The translations under genes were made by a program, and so were the position numbers. From Rhynchopus euleeides (Eukaryota > Euglenozoa > Diplonemea > Diplonemida > Diplonemidae), in assembly GCA_963210315.1 (NCBI GenBank), contig OY723248.1:1194727-1258726 (forward strand): 64,000 nt of DNA, given 5' to 3'. Of the stretch, positions 51,960 to 61,566 are shown piece after piece. Position 1 is the first letter of the stretch; the number at the start of each line of letters is the position of its first letter. The notes beneath the pieces are model-generated. The model was not told where the DNA came from. It did not search any database and was given only the letters and a program-made list of their open reading frames with translations.

Positions 51960-53396
51960 ATGTCCTCCATGGCTACACTCCCCGCCAACCTCCAAGCGCT
52001 GTCGACGCAGCTGGAGGAGGGGGTAGCGGCTGGCCACCGCTACAAGTACAACGCGCCACCCGACGTCGAGGGCGCGGGCTTGCCGGCCCCCGTGGCAGCG
52101 GCTCTGGGGAAGTCGGCATGGTGCCCCTTCCGGTCACTGCAGGCGACGTTTGTCGAGCTGGTGTCCGAATGCCAGGAGGAGGAGGTACCCCCGGAGTTCC
52201 TGACGACGCAGCTGCAGGCCCTGTGCGGGGATGGATTGCCCGATGTGGGCAAGTGGGTGGCCGTCAGGGTGCTGGCGGCCATCCACCTGGTGAAGAACTC
52301 CGCCGAGGCAGGGGCCGACTCCACCGCGATCCCCCTCAACAAGTCGGTCAGCCACGCGCAGGCTGAGGATGCACATCGCCAGACGCCGCACGCCACCGCA
52401 GGGGAAGGGGAGGTGCCAGCCCCTGCTGCCATGAAAGGGTGGCAGCTCAGCGAGCAGGCGTCTGGGTTGATGGGGCAAGTGGTGGTCCTCTCCGCAGCTC
52501 CTCCCGGGACTCACGCCGTCAAGCGGTACGCAGGGAAGCTGATGGCTGCGGGGAGTTCGTGCATTCTGCTGCGGTCGTCGTGCTACAACCACGCTGAGGG
52601 TTGTGAAGCGCACCAGGGTCCCGACGAGCTGTGGGAGGTTCCAGCAGCGGGCTGGACGTACAGCCGCTTGGTGTCACTTGCGGTGCACCAAACGGAGGCT
52701 GCACGCGCGGCGATGGGCCAGATGGAGGGGCAGGCCAGGAAGGCGGTCGAGGAGCGCGACGCGAAGGTGTCCCAGCTCGAGCAGGAGCTGGTTGCGTTGC
52801 GGAGGGAGATGCGCGCAACCGCCGCGCTCAAGGACGAGGAGCTGGCGGCAGCTCGGAGGGAGGGGGCGCCGGCTCCCGCAGCGAGCAGCAGCCAGCCGCT
52901 GGACGCGATGCGGGTGGACACGGGGAAGGCGGCTGAGGCCCCCTCCCCACCCTCATTTAAGCACCCCGCCACCGCCGCCGACGTCAAGGCCTGGAGGAAG
53001 GACATCCTCACCGACCACCAGCTCCTGCTCATGCAGCTGGAGGGCCGGTTGCTGTCGGGGCTCCAGCATCTTCCGGGAGGGAAGACGCTGGACGACATGT
53101 TTGGGATGTTGCGGCTGTGGGTGCTCGCGTGTTCGTGGATGCCGGAGTGGATCGACACACCCCAACATGAGCTCGGAAATGTCTTGTTCCGCCACGTGTT
53201 AATACAACACGAATTTGTGCAGAACAAGGTTCCTCGTCGGGACCTCGAGCGGAAGCTGGCGGCGGCGGACTGCGAGGTCCACGAGGTGACCCGGGTCGCG
53301 GCGACGGTGCGGCCCCCCCCGGCGAGACAGCCCTCGGGTCGTGGGGGGAAAGGTGGTTTTTCGGGAAACGGCCGGGCCGGGAAGGGGCACAAGTGA
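51960..53396 (+). CDS. gag-like protein of the retrotransposon
   Basis: 478 aa from ATG 51960, the first ATG after A1. It has an N-terminal helical region, a coiled coil at about 240-290 (EGQARKAVEERDAKVSQLEQ) and an ordered C-terminal part (about 330-440, LRLWVLACSWMPEWIDTPQH). The tail is Gly/Arg/Lys-rich and basic (GRGGKGGFSGNGRAGKGHK) instead of bearing a CCHC zinc knuckle. Probably the RNA-binding structural protein. Confidence 0.7.
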   Translation: MSSMATLPANLQALSTQLEEGVAAGHRYKYNAPPDVEGAGLPAPVAAALGKSAWCPFRSLQATFVELVSECQEEEVPPEFLTTQLQALCGDGLPDVGKWVAVRVLAAIHLVKNSAEAGADSTAIPLNKSVSHAQAEDAHRQTPHATAGEGEVPAPAAMKGWQLSEQASGLMGQVVVLSAAPPGTHAVKRYAGKLMAAGSSCILLRSSCYNHAEGCEAHQGPDELWEVPAAGWTYSRLVSLAVHQTEAARAAMGQMEGQARKAVEERDAKVSQLEQELVALRREMRATAALKDEELAAARREGAPAPAASSSQPLDAMRVDTGKAAEAPSPPSFKHPATAADVKAWRKDILTDHQLLLMQLEGRLLSGLQHLPGGKTLDDMFGMLRLWVLACSWMPEWIDTPQHELGNVLFRHVLIQHEFVQNKVPRRDLERKLAAADCEVHEVTRVAATVRPPPARQPSGRGGKGGFSGNGRAGKGHK

Positions 53397-53574
53397 CTAC
53401 TTCTTTCCCGGCCTCAACTACATCGTCAGTCAAGCAATTTCCCCGTTATTTCTCTCCGGAATCCTTTCCCCACAACCCCTCTCCCTTCCCATCCCCTCTC
53501 CCCCCCCAAAACACGTGTACGAGTGTCGCACAACTTCGCCTGCGGCAGGCGACGGATCCGGGCGGCCTACTTCA

Positions 53575-54519
53575 ATGATCGGAGGTATGGTGCTGGACCT
53601 CGTGCAGGCCCGGCTGGGAGCCATCCGCCACCGGACCGTCGGGGAGCACTCGGTGGACGAGGACGACGCGGAGGCGCGGGTGCGAGGTGTTGTGGCAAAC
53701 ATGTGGGCGAAGACGACGGTGCAGAACCGGCAGAGCCTGTGGTCCCGCATGTTGAGGTGGATGGATCAGGTGGACCGCACCCTGTCAGCGGACACGGCGG
53801 TGCTTTTTGTGGCGGCGACAGGTGTAAAACCGCAGGGGCAGCTGTCCTACACCAAGACGCTGTCGGGGACGTTCAGGCACCTGGGACTCCCCAACCAGCC
53901 CCTGCTCTCGTACGCCTCGGCGCTGCGGGCCGTGGGGGCGGCGGTGCCGATCCACCAGGCCGACCCCATCCCGCGGGAGACCTTGCTGGCGTGGGCGTAT
54001 CTGCAGCCCCCGACCCTCAAGCTGGCGTGCCTCCTGGCGTGGAAGACGGCTTCGAGGTGGGGAGATGTGATTGCCCTGACGTCGTCACAGGTGCTGGAGT
54101 GCTCCGGGTCCGAGGTGATATTGGACTGGGGGAGGAGCACAAAGGGGCGCCGCCAGGACCCCTTCACGGCCGCGAAGTTCGTGGTGATCCGGGGACCGCA
54201 TACGGACGTGATTGCCAGCCTGTTGGGGGCGCTGCGCCCGTTCACCAGGATCACGGACGTGTCGACTGCGGGCTTGGATGCGCTGTGGGGGGCTTCGGCA
54301 GTGATGTGTGGGTACACCGCCCACAGCATCAAGCGGGGGGCGATCTCCCACCTGCTCGGGCTGATGTCGTCCGGGGTGGAGATTCCCCCGGCCCTGCTGG
54401 CGCGCCTGGGGAAACACGAGACGCAGTCGGATTGGTCGCGCCTCACCATCCGGTACGGAGGAAACCGGGTGGCCCTCGCCCGGGCGCTGAGGACGGGGGA
54501 CGTGACGGTGCACCTCTGA
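53575..54519 (+). CDS. tyrosine recombinase (YR) of the retrotransposon
   Basis: Integrates circular DNA copies by site-specific recombination. ATG 53575 gives 314 aa; the frame is open upstream to 53341, overlapping the gag end. Motifs are Arg in KTASRWGDVIAL, a Lys region (WGRSTKGRR), the box HSIKRGAISHL where HxxR appears as HSIKR, and a final Tyr in LTIRYGG. Neighbouring RT-RNase H starts 60 bp after the stop in another frame. Confidence 0.85.
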   Translation: MIGGMVLDLVQARLGAIRHRTVGEHSVDEDDAEARVRGVVANMWAKTTVQNRQSLWSRMLRWMDQVDRTLSADTAVLFVAATGVKPQGQLSYTKTLSGTFRHLGLPNQPLLSYASALRAVGAAVPIHQADPIPRETLLAWAYLQPPTLKLACLLAWKTASRWGDVIALTSSQVLECSGSEVILDWGRSTKGRRQDPFTAAKFVVIRGPHTDVIASLLGALRPFTRITDVSTAGLDALWGASAVMCGYTAHSIKRGAISHLLGLMSSGVEIPPALLARLGKHETQSDWSRLTIRYGGNRVALARALRTGDVTVHL

Positions 54520-54578
54520 AGAGTGGTCCGTGGAGGGGGCACAGCGTCACGCGCCGGGCCAGCAAGACGCGCTTGCCG

Positions 54579-56153
54579 ATGACCGCCGAGGAGCGGGACT
54601 CCCCCCTTCACGTCACGCCCATCACCCCCATGGATGTGGATGGGCTTAGGGGGCGCATGTCGGCGAGCAGGGCACGCCGCTTCGATGAGGTGTGGAAACG
54701 GACGTTTTACCCCGACTTGGATGGGTGTGGGTCGGGTGACTGGGCCAGCGGGCGTAGTGCATTCCAAGCTGCACATGCGAGGCTGCTGGTTCAATGTGGT
54801 GTGGCGCAGCGGGCGACCGGGCCTGGGTTCATGGAAACTGTCCCCTTCACCGTGTTGGAGGAGAAGGAATCGGGGATGCGCCAGAGGTTTATTCTCTGGA
54901 CAAAACAGGCCAACGAGAGGCTTGACCGGGACGGTTATGTGGCGGACGTGCCCATCGGGCACATTTCTGAATACCTCGACGCCGTTCACGAGCCTGTGAG
55001 TTCCCTGCGGGATTTCAGAACGGGATTCTTCGCGATTGAGGTCCCTGCGGACGCGCGTTGGCTGTTCCGGTTCCAGGCGGATGACGGCTCCTGGTACGAG
55101 TTGTCGCGCCTCCCCATGGGACACTGTTGCGCGCCTGAGCTGATGCACTCCCTGGCAGGGGTGATGGCCGGCGACCCGGCGTACGTCAGAGAGGAGCTGG
55201 TGGTGCGCGGCGTCATGACCCATGTGTGGATCGACAACATCCGCTTCTCCGGGGAAGAAGGCGCAGTGCGACGGGAGACCGCCCTCCTGGATGCGAGGGC
55301 TTTTGAATTCGGGGTGACGTGGAAGGACTCGGATTCTGAGACGGCGGCCCGTGTATACGACTTCCTTGGGGTACGCTTCGACCACACCCTCGGGACTGTT
55401 GCGGTGGCATCCCGCCTACGGCAGAAACTGTGGGGCGTGGATTTTGGGTCGTGCACTGCAGGTGAGGTGGAGTCAACGCTGGGACGGCTCTTGCACTCGA
55501 GTGCCATCGCAGGCGTCTCACCAGGCCAGTTCTGGTTCGCCTTGAAATACGCGCGCAGGGTTACCAACAACATGAATCGCGGGATCCTGCACCCTCACGA
55601 CGCGGTGTCAGTTCCCCCGTCGGTGCGCGCGTCCCTCTCGAGCTGGAGGCGGGCGGTGATGGTTTCTAGAGCGCTGTGCCGAGTGGTGTCGGGGACACCG
55701 AGCGCGACTGTTTTTGTGGATGCCTCGCTCGACGGCTGGGGCGGCGTGGTAGTTAATGATGCGACGGCAGAGATTGCGATTGTCGGCGGCGCTTGGAAAG
55801 GCCAGGCGCGCGGCCTCCATATCAACCAGCTGGAAGCGCTGGCTTTTAAAAATACGATGGCTTCTGTCCCCTCTTCTTTTTCCTCTTTTTCCTTTTCTGT
55901 CTTCATTGATAACACCACCGTTTTAGGTGTGGCCCGCCGTAGGTCCTGCATAAAGAACCGAATCATAAACGACGCGGTGGTGCAGGCTTTGGAGACGCTT
56001 CGGTCCCTCAAAGCCTCATTTTCACTTGCGTATGTTAAGTCTGCTGACAACCCTGCCGACCTTCCGTCACGTGTCTCCAAGGCCGAGCTTTCTACACCTT
56101 CACATTTCCGTGAAGTGTCACTGGCGGTGGGGCGGTTCCTAAACAACTCCTAA
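54579..56153 (+). CDS. reverse transcriptase-RNase H of the retrotransposon
   Basis: First in-frame ATG after the recombinase stop is 54579 (524 aa). The RT core shows FFAIEVPADARW, ELSRLPMGHCCAPE (template-grip like) and THVWIDNIRFSG where the usual catalytic YxDD box reads WIDN, then LGVRFDH. RNase H follows: FVDASLDGWGG (D), INQLEALAFKN (E), FIDNTTVLGVA (D) and SADNPADLPSR (D). The upstream extension of this frame to 53523 overlaps the recombinase and is not expected to be translated. Confidence 0.85.
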   Translation: MTAEERDSPLHVTPITPMDVDGLRGRMSASRARRFDEVWKRTFYPDLDGCGSGDWASGRSAFQAAHARLLVQCGVAQRATGPGFMETVPFTVLEEKESGMRQRFILWTKQANERLDRDGYVADVPIGHISEYLDAVHEPVSSLRDFRTGFFAIEVPADARWLFRFQADDGSWYELSRLPMGHCCAPELMHSLAGVMAGDPAYVREELVVRGVMTHVWIDNIRFSGEEGAVRRETALLDARAFEFGVTWKDSDSETAARVYDFLGVRFDHTLGTVAVASRLRQKLWGVDFGSCTAGEVESTLGRLLHSSAIAGVSPGQFWFALKYARRVTNNMNRGILHPHDAVSVPPSVRASLSSWRRAVMVSRALCRVVSGTPSATVFVDASLDGWGGVVVNDATAEIAIVGGAWKGQARGLHINQLEALAFKNTMASVPSSFSSFSFSVFIDNTTVLGVARRRSCIKNRIINDAVVQALETLRSLKASFSLAYVKSADNPADLPSRVSKAELSTPSHFREVSLAVGRFLNNS

Positions 56154-56173
56154 CTTGCGACGGGGCTGGCGGA

Positions 56174-56325
56174 GAGGCCTCGTGGCTGTGACACCACAGC
56201 CCGGGGCTAACCCCGCTAGTAAGTACAAGTAGGATGAACCTCCCGATAACCCCTCCCTTTGTTCTTTATACGAGGTTTTGTGAGCGTCTATGCACACCGC
56301 CAAGCTCTTGCGACCAAGCCAATTC
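56174..56325 (+). repeat. B1 split direct repeat
   Basis: 152 bp, GAGGCCTCGTGGCTGTGACA .. CGACCAAGCCAATTC, identical to B2 as far as read. Confidence 0.95.
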
Positions 56326-56492
56326 TCGGAGTGTTTAGCTAAGGGAATCGGCAGGAGTTTGGAGCCAAGGCGGTGACCGGGTGTGTCTCCGGTTTGATTT
56401 GTTGACTTCTACTTTCTTAGAATCCACACATCCTCTGAATTAGGTTACACTAACCCGCGCTCGCTTCGCCTCTCGCTTTTCGTTCTTCTTTT
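56326..56492 (+). repeat. A2 split direct repeat
   Basis: Second copy of A1, starting on the base after B1. Confidence 0.95.
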
Positions 56493-56667
56493 CCCGCCCT
56501 GGTACCCACCCTTTTGTGGTGCCTCTGCTTTTCCTGTAAGTGCACCTTTTCTGCTACTTTTTCCTTGATGGTTGGGGTCTCTGCGCCCCCTTAACTTCTC
56601 GCCTTTTGCTTGTTTTTCACACATAGTTGGATGGGCACGTGGTGCCTTCCCTCCCACCTTCCCTCCT

Positions 56668-56819
56668 GAGGCCTCGTGGCTGTGACACCACAGCCCGGGG
56701 CTAACCCCGCTAGTAAGTACAAGTAGGATGAACCTCCCGATAACCCCTCCCTTTGTTCTTTATACGAGGTTTTGTGAGCGTCTATGCACACCGCCAAGCT
56801 CTTGCGACCAAGCCAATTC
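56668..56819 (+). repeat. B2 split direct repeat (right end)
   Basis: Second copy of B1. The sequence after it (CACACCCACACCCACC) is flanking DNA. Confidence 0.95.
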
Positions 56820-57249
56820 CCACACCCACACCCACCTCCGGCCTGTCCCTGTGGCAGGAGGGTGTCTATGGGAGAGGAAGTAAGGGGTGGGTCGGTGGGT
56901 GTGATGATGTGAATATAAAGCTTTCAGCTCCGGATTGAGCGAGGGGGTGGGGTGGGGTGGGGTGGGGTGGAGCAGCGGAATGCGGTGTGTGTGTGTGTGT
57001 GTGTGTCTGGGAGAGATGAGATGCGATGCGATCTTGCATGAGACAACGCAGCCTCCCCACCCATCCCACCTCTTCCGCACGCCACACCGCCACGGGCCTG
57101 CTGCAGACGGCATGCCTGCATCACGCAGGCTGTGAGACAACCGCAAGCCCCGGTGTGCAAGAGTCTGCGGGGTCAGCCGAGGGAGGGCGGGGCAGCGGCA
57201 GGGCCCCATTGGGACAGGGGGTGTGTGTCTGCACGCTGTGCGGCAGGCA
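56820..57249. other. spacer with GGGGT and GT tracts
   Basis: (GGGGT)n at 56941-56972 and a GT run at 56986-57006. Part may be 3' UTR of the minus-strand XRCC2-like gene. No gene is seen. Confidence 0.5.
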
Positions 57250-58065
57250 TCACCTCGCAGGCCCCAGCTGCGAGAAGGAGAAGCGGTTGCCCGACAGCGT
57301 GAAGGAGGTCGCGGCAGACCCGAGGGTGACCTTGACACGCCCGTTCACCACATGGAGCTTGGCGTCGGTGAGGCAGCCCTGGGTCACGCCAGCCGAAGAG
57401 GCGGCGGGGTGTGCCGCGAGCGTGACTGCGGGTGAAAAATCGACTGCAATCTGCTTCGCAAGCAGGAAGGGCTGCGGGCAGAAAGCCTCGCTGTCGCCAC
57501 CCAGATGCGCCTTGCCTGAGAGAAGCGGGGCCGCGGTGAGCACCACGGGCACCATCGCACTGCACAGCGCCTTCAGCAGAAAGGGCACGTTCACACTGTG
57601 GGCGGGCTGCCCCCTCTCGCAGGCAGCCAACAACCCCAACCCGTCCACCACCACCAGGCTGGGCATCGCGGTGCTGCTCAGATCCAGCAGGGACAAGCTG
57701 ATCTCCAGCAAGCTGGTGGGCTGCACCACCTCGACACGCTCCAACAGTGATGCCGCTTCAGCCCCTGCGGCAGCGGTGAGCATGCAGTGGAGGCGCCGTG
57801 CATCAAACCCGCCATCGCAGTCGTAGAAAACGACCCGGGCGTCATCTCTCCCACTCAGCAAGGCCTGCACGACAATGTGCAGGCACAGCTGTGTCTTCCC
57901 GCTTGCATGCGGGCCTGTGATGAGCACCGACTCCCCACCCGTCATGCCAGCCCCTGCGATGCCTGCGACATCAACTGCGGCGATGCCCGTTGGGATTGCC
58001 ACAGCAGAAGCTCGCCTGTGGAGGAACGACAGCGCCGTGTCGCTGCCAGCAGGGCTGTGCGCCAT
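57250..58065 (-). CDS. RAD51 paralog, XRCC2-like
   Basis: 271 aa on the minus strand from ATG 58065, close to the 280 aa of typical XRCC2. RecA-fold ATPase: Walker A GPHASGKT (51-58), then VVFYDCDGGFDARRL (78-92), which matches the XRCC2 pattern of an acidic FD-containing strand after the P-loop, and Walker B SLVVVDGLGLL (D141). RAD51 paralogs support homologous recombination. No N-terminal HhH domain is present, as expected for XRCC2. The C-terminus VNGRVKVTLG..FSQLGPAR is standard for the family. No intron. RAD51D is the alternative. Confidence 0.75.
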   Translation of the reverse strand: MAHSPAGSDTALSFLHRRASAVAIPTGIAAVDVAGIAGAGMTGGESVLITGPHASGKTQLCLHIVVQALLSGRDDARVVFYDCDGGFDARRLHCMLTAAAGAEAASLLERVEVVQPTSLLEISLSLLDLSSTAMPSLVVVDGLGLLAACERGQPAHSVNVPFLLKALCSAMVPVVLTAAPLLSGKAHLGGDSEAFCPQPFLLAKQIAVDFSPAVTLAAHPAASSAGVTQGCLTDAKLHVVNGRVKVTLGSAATSFTLSGNRFSFSQLGPAR

Positions 58066-59358
58066 GATGACAGCTGCTTTGTTCCGTGGGGGGGTGGGGT
58101 GGGGGGGGTCGGTGAGGAGGGAGTTTGGAGGCTGAGGGGGCGACGTTTATGCCGGAGAAAGGCTCGGGGATCTGAGAGGCTCTGGGGTCAGCAACAACCC
58201 CCTTCCCTTCTCCCCCCCCCCCAACCCTCCCCTCCCCCCGCCTCCTGTTTTGCTCGACGGGCAAAAAGAAAGGGGGTGGCGGGGAGCGTCTGGGATTAGA
58301 TCAGTGGGTGTGCCCACTCGGCCTACGGTGGGAGGGGAGGGGGGGGGGGGGGGAGGCTTTGGTTGTCGAGATGGAGGGAGGGGGGGTTTGATCGTCGAGA
58401 GGGAATGGAAAAGTAAATCTCCCAGCACCTTCTCGCAATGTTAGTCCTTGGGTTGTCAGGGGGGGAGGGGGGATGGTGGGAGATGGAGGGAGGGGGGGGG
58501 GGGGGCGTGATTGAGCATGGGGCGGCGGTGAACGTAGCGAAGAGCAAAGGTTGGGGGGTGGTGGGGTGGGTGGGGGGCATCCTTCACTTCAGAGGAGTCG
58601 GTATTATGTTTTCTTTTCCTCCGTTTATTTCGGCATGTGTCGGCGATCTATCAAGAAGAAGAGGGGAGAGCAGTAGGGGGTGGGTGGGGGGGTGGGGTGG
58701 GGTGGGGTGGAGTGGGTTGGGCGGACAATACACATACAACCCACACAAAATCCCCCCCCCCCCCCTCCCCTCCCCTCCTTTCCCAACCCAGTGGCGTTAC
58801 GCATAAACCATTCACGCGCCGCCTGTCACTCATGCCAGCATGGATCCCCCCTCACCGTGTTCCAACTTACGCCGTTCTCCTTCCTCGTGTCCCACCCATC
58901 ACTCGCCTTAGTGTGGTGCCCCGGGTTGTCCTCTTCGGCAGAACAGACACCAGGGTGGTTAGGCATTTGCAGGCAAAGTGTCGCCGGTTGTTAATCCCCC
59001 TCATTTAAAAAAAAATGGCGCTCACAGCAATACCGTGGCGAAACAGGACCTCTGTCTGGAGCGTGAATATAGACTGCGCTCCCCCCTTCCCCCTCATGCG
59101 CTACAATCACAACCCCCCTCCCTCACTGAGAAAGTAGTGCGCAGTACACACATACACCTGAGATCATGACAACCAGAGTGCCGAGGCGCTGCCGCTCTGC
59201 TACTGGTGCAGGATCTGGCGCGCGCACAGACACCATCCACAACACACACACAAAACCCGCCAGAAGACCTTGGGTATTTTTTTTCTTCTTCTTCCTTTTT
59301 CATTTCAAATCGAATTCAATTCCTCCCCGCCACAACGGTGTCAAAAAAACCCCCCCCT
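58066..59358. other. low-complexity DNA with an inverted dispersed repeat
   Basis: 58346-58447 is the poly-C dispersed repeat in inverse orientation (TTGATCGTCGAGAG .. AACATTGCGAGAAGG on the other strand). Long G runs at 58337-58355 and 58490-58506, and a GGGGT run at 58690-58712, could fold as G-quadruplexes. A C run lies at 58750-58768. No gene is seen. Confidence 0.6.
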
Positions 59359-59366
59359 GTTCACAC

Positions 59367-60574
59367 CAGGGCTGTTCCTAACTGGGGGGCTTGTTCCCCA
59401 CTTTCAGGATTCTGAACTTTTTTTCTAAGAATTTTTGTAAGGGAAAAAAAAGTTTTTTTCTAAGAATTTTGTTAGGGGAATTTTTTTCTAAGGTTGTTTC
59501 GCAGAGGAGAAAACTTTTTCTAAGTTTTCCCCAGTCGACAGGGCGCGCACAAGGATGGAAGGGAAGTCTGTCCCCCGTACCGTTCGCCTTGCTGGCCAAC
59601 TGGAGAGCCAGACGTTCACTACCGTGGCCTCCGGCGGCTGGGGGGCTCCGCCCCCCAGACCCCCCTGTGGCGTACGTCTCGTACTCAAGCCCTTCGAATC
59701 CCATCAGGTCGGGGTCCAACCACTCCAGTCGCCTCTGAGGACGCAGCCAACTCGCACAGAATCTGTACGCCCACACGAACAGGTGTTCGCTACCGTGGCC
59801 TCCGGCGGCTGGGGGGCTCCGCCCCCCAGACCCCCCATGTAGCGTGTGCCCGTCCATCTATCTCACTTCCCCGGGTACAGTGCAGCGTAGGAGGTCAGCG
59901 CCGCATCCATGAAGCGCTTCTTCGAAGCCTGACTGACATCGGACAGGAGGTCGGGCTTCCCCACCTGGGAGGTACACTTGCCGCGTTCGCGACATGCGTG
60001 ACACGCGACACGCTACCTGAAACGTGAGTGTGCCTTGCTAACACGGGCATTTCAACGGTCTGCCGACGACCGTTCCCCAAACCAGTAAACCAGCAGTTTT
60101 GGAAAATCGGAGAGATCACCCTACTGCGCTGAATATGGTGCGCACCACTGCAAAAATCCCCGGGAGCTTTTGGGCTTTCAGACCTGAAGGGGCCAGCAGG
60201 TGGGTGGCGTCGGGGAGTGGCAGCTTTGTAACTGTCCTCCAGCTGCTGGCATGTCCAGCCCTGCGAGAGTGCCAAGGTGTATTGAGTCCCTGCGGAGCAC
60301 AACCCCCGATGAGAACGAGTGCCAGATGATCCTCATTCATTTTCAGCTGTAACGCGCATGAGGGGCACTCTCTGCCGCAAGCATCTCTGGGCATCACTCA
60401 AGAGCTGTCACATGATGACGCGGAGAGAAATCAGAGACAAAGTCCCGCCTGACGGGCACGCGCCTGGAAACTGTGGGGGGGCGAGCAAAAAATCCCTTGT
60501 AAAAATTCTTAGAAAAAACCTGGTTCCCCGACCCAAAAAACCTGGAAAAAGGGCTCGTTCCCCGCCCAGGCCTG
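59367..60574. mobile_element. hAT-like non-autonomous element
   Basis: Left end CAGGGCTGTTCC (59367) and right end GGCCTG (60574, inverse CAGGCCTG) form short imperfect inverted repeats, flanked by an exact 8-bp direct duplication GTTCACAC (59359-59366 and 60575-60582). CAGGG ends and 8-bp duplications are typical of hAT transposons. Inside are two copies of a GGCTGGGGGGCTCCGCCCCC hairpin repeat (59613 and 59781) and CTAAGAATTTT/AAAATTCTTAG words near both ends. No transposase. Confidence 0.8.
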
Positions 60575-60582
60575 GTTCACAC

Positions 60583-61030
60583 CCCAACCCCCATCCCTCC
60601 CGCGAGGTATGCTTCTGCCAGATACATCACACCTTGTGCCGTATCTCGCATGCAGTTCATTCGTTCCGTGCAAATGTGGCTGAAGGCGGATGACGCAGCC
60701 ACATGGGGTAGTGTATAGGGCACATCGTAGCAGCAGACGGCAGCAGCGCGTGTGGGAGGCGAAGGGGAAGGGGTGGGGGGGTAGTTCGGGGTTGTGGAAG
60801 TGGGCCTGGCAACGCCGGTGCGAAGCTCACCGCCCCTGGGCTATGGCATGCGTTCGTTCCGAATATGGCACACCGCCATAGCACAGGGGTGGGGGGGTAG
60901 TGAAATCGAATTTGAAGGGATGGGGGGGGGGGGGTTTGGGGGTGATTGAGGAGAAACAGTTACCCGGCATGCAGGGCGGGAGAGGAGCATTGCGTCGATC
61001 GAACCGCATGCATCCCACACGCGCACTTAC
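60583..61030. other. C-rich spacer including part of repeat B
   Basis: The TTCAAATTCGATTTCACTAC word of repeat B lies inverted at 60897-60916 next to poly-C. Later exons of the minus-strand gene at 61031 must lie here or farther left, but none could be defined. Confidence 0.5.
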
Positions 61031-61566
61031 AGCTTGCGCCTGCAGCGTATTGGGGACTGCGGTTGGCGGAAGGTAGACAGCTTGACGTGATGGAGGCTGC
61101 GGTGCACAGCAGATCCATCCCAGACAGCCACAGCTGCGCCGCATGCTCCGTCTTCGATATAACGGAAAACCCAAGCGTGCTGGTCGTAGGTTTCAAACTC
61201 TTTGAACACGCCCTCCTGCAGCACCCCGTAGGGGTATTCCTCACCGTCGTAGCCTTTCCAGAGTGCTTCGACGGAGTGGGTGAGGTCGTTCTCCACAACC
61301 ATAACATAGGGGAACCCGCTGGCGCTGGACTTTGAGGTGGCGAGGAGTGCGGTTTGCTCCATGTCGTTGACAGAAGAGGCGTCGTCGCACAGGACACGGC
61401 ACGTGTACCGCAGCCCGCGCGATACCATTTCGTGCTGTGCGATGACGCAGGCTTCGCTACTGATCCAGTCAACATCCTCCAGCACAGCGACACGGAACAG
61501 GTTGTCCCCGCCGATCGCCATCACACCAGCGCATGCCGCAACCAGCACACTTCCGAGAATCAGCAT
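61031..61566 (-). CDS. secreted protein with VHL-beta-like domain (first exon)
   Basis: Minus strand, ATG 61566 to a clear donor CT/GTAAGT at 61030-61025. Residues 1-18 (MLILGSVLVAACAGVMAI) form a signal peptide. Residues about 85-165 resemble the beta domain of von Hippel-Lindau proteins: VEALWKGYDGEEYPYGVL, then FETYDQHAWVFRYIEDG, matching the VHL spacing of W-x-x-F/Y-DGE..P-Y and a H-x-W-x-FR motif. VHL-like beta domains occur in proteins that have nothing to do with E3 ligases, so no ligase role is implied. Four Cys and a signal peptide suggest an extracellular or ER location. The downstream exon(s) were not found. Confidence 0.6.

Larger units (their letters stand above)
51774..56819 (+). 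mobile_element. tyrosine-recombinase retrotransposon with split direct repeats (Ngaro/VIPER-like)
   Basis: Structure A1 - ORFs - B1 - A2 - B2. A1 (51774-51940) equals A2 (56326-56492) and B1 (56174-56325) equals B2 (56668-56819), and B1 abuts A2. This is the split-direct-repeat layout of Ngaro/PAT-type elements in the DIRS order. The 175-bp stretch between A2 and B2 is unique. ORFs in order are a gag-like protein, a tyrosine recombinase and an RT-RNase H protein, all open. The near identity of the repeats indicates a young, possibly active copy. Confidence 0.9.

Noticed and set aside
53523..54578. N-terminal extension of the RT frame
   Set aside because: Overlaps the recombinase in another frame and is Gly/Arg/Ala-rich; RT similarity only starts after 54579.
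53847..55385. 512-aa antisense ORF over the retrotransposon
   Set aside because: Antisense to the recombinase and RT, both of which have clear motifs.
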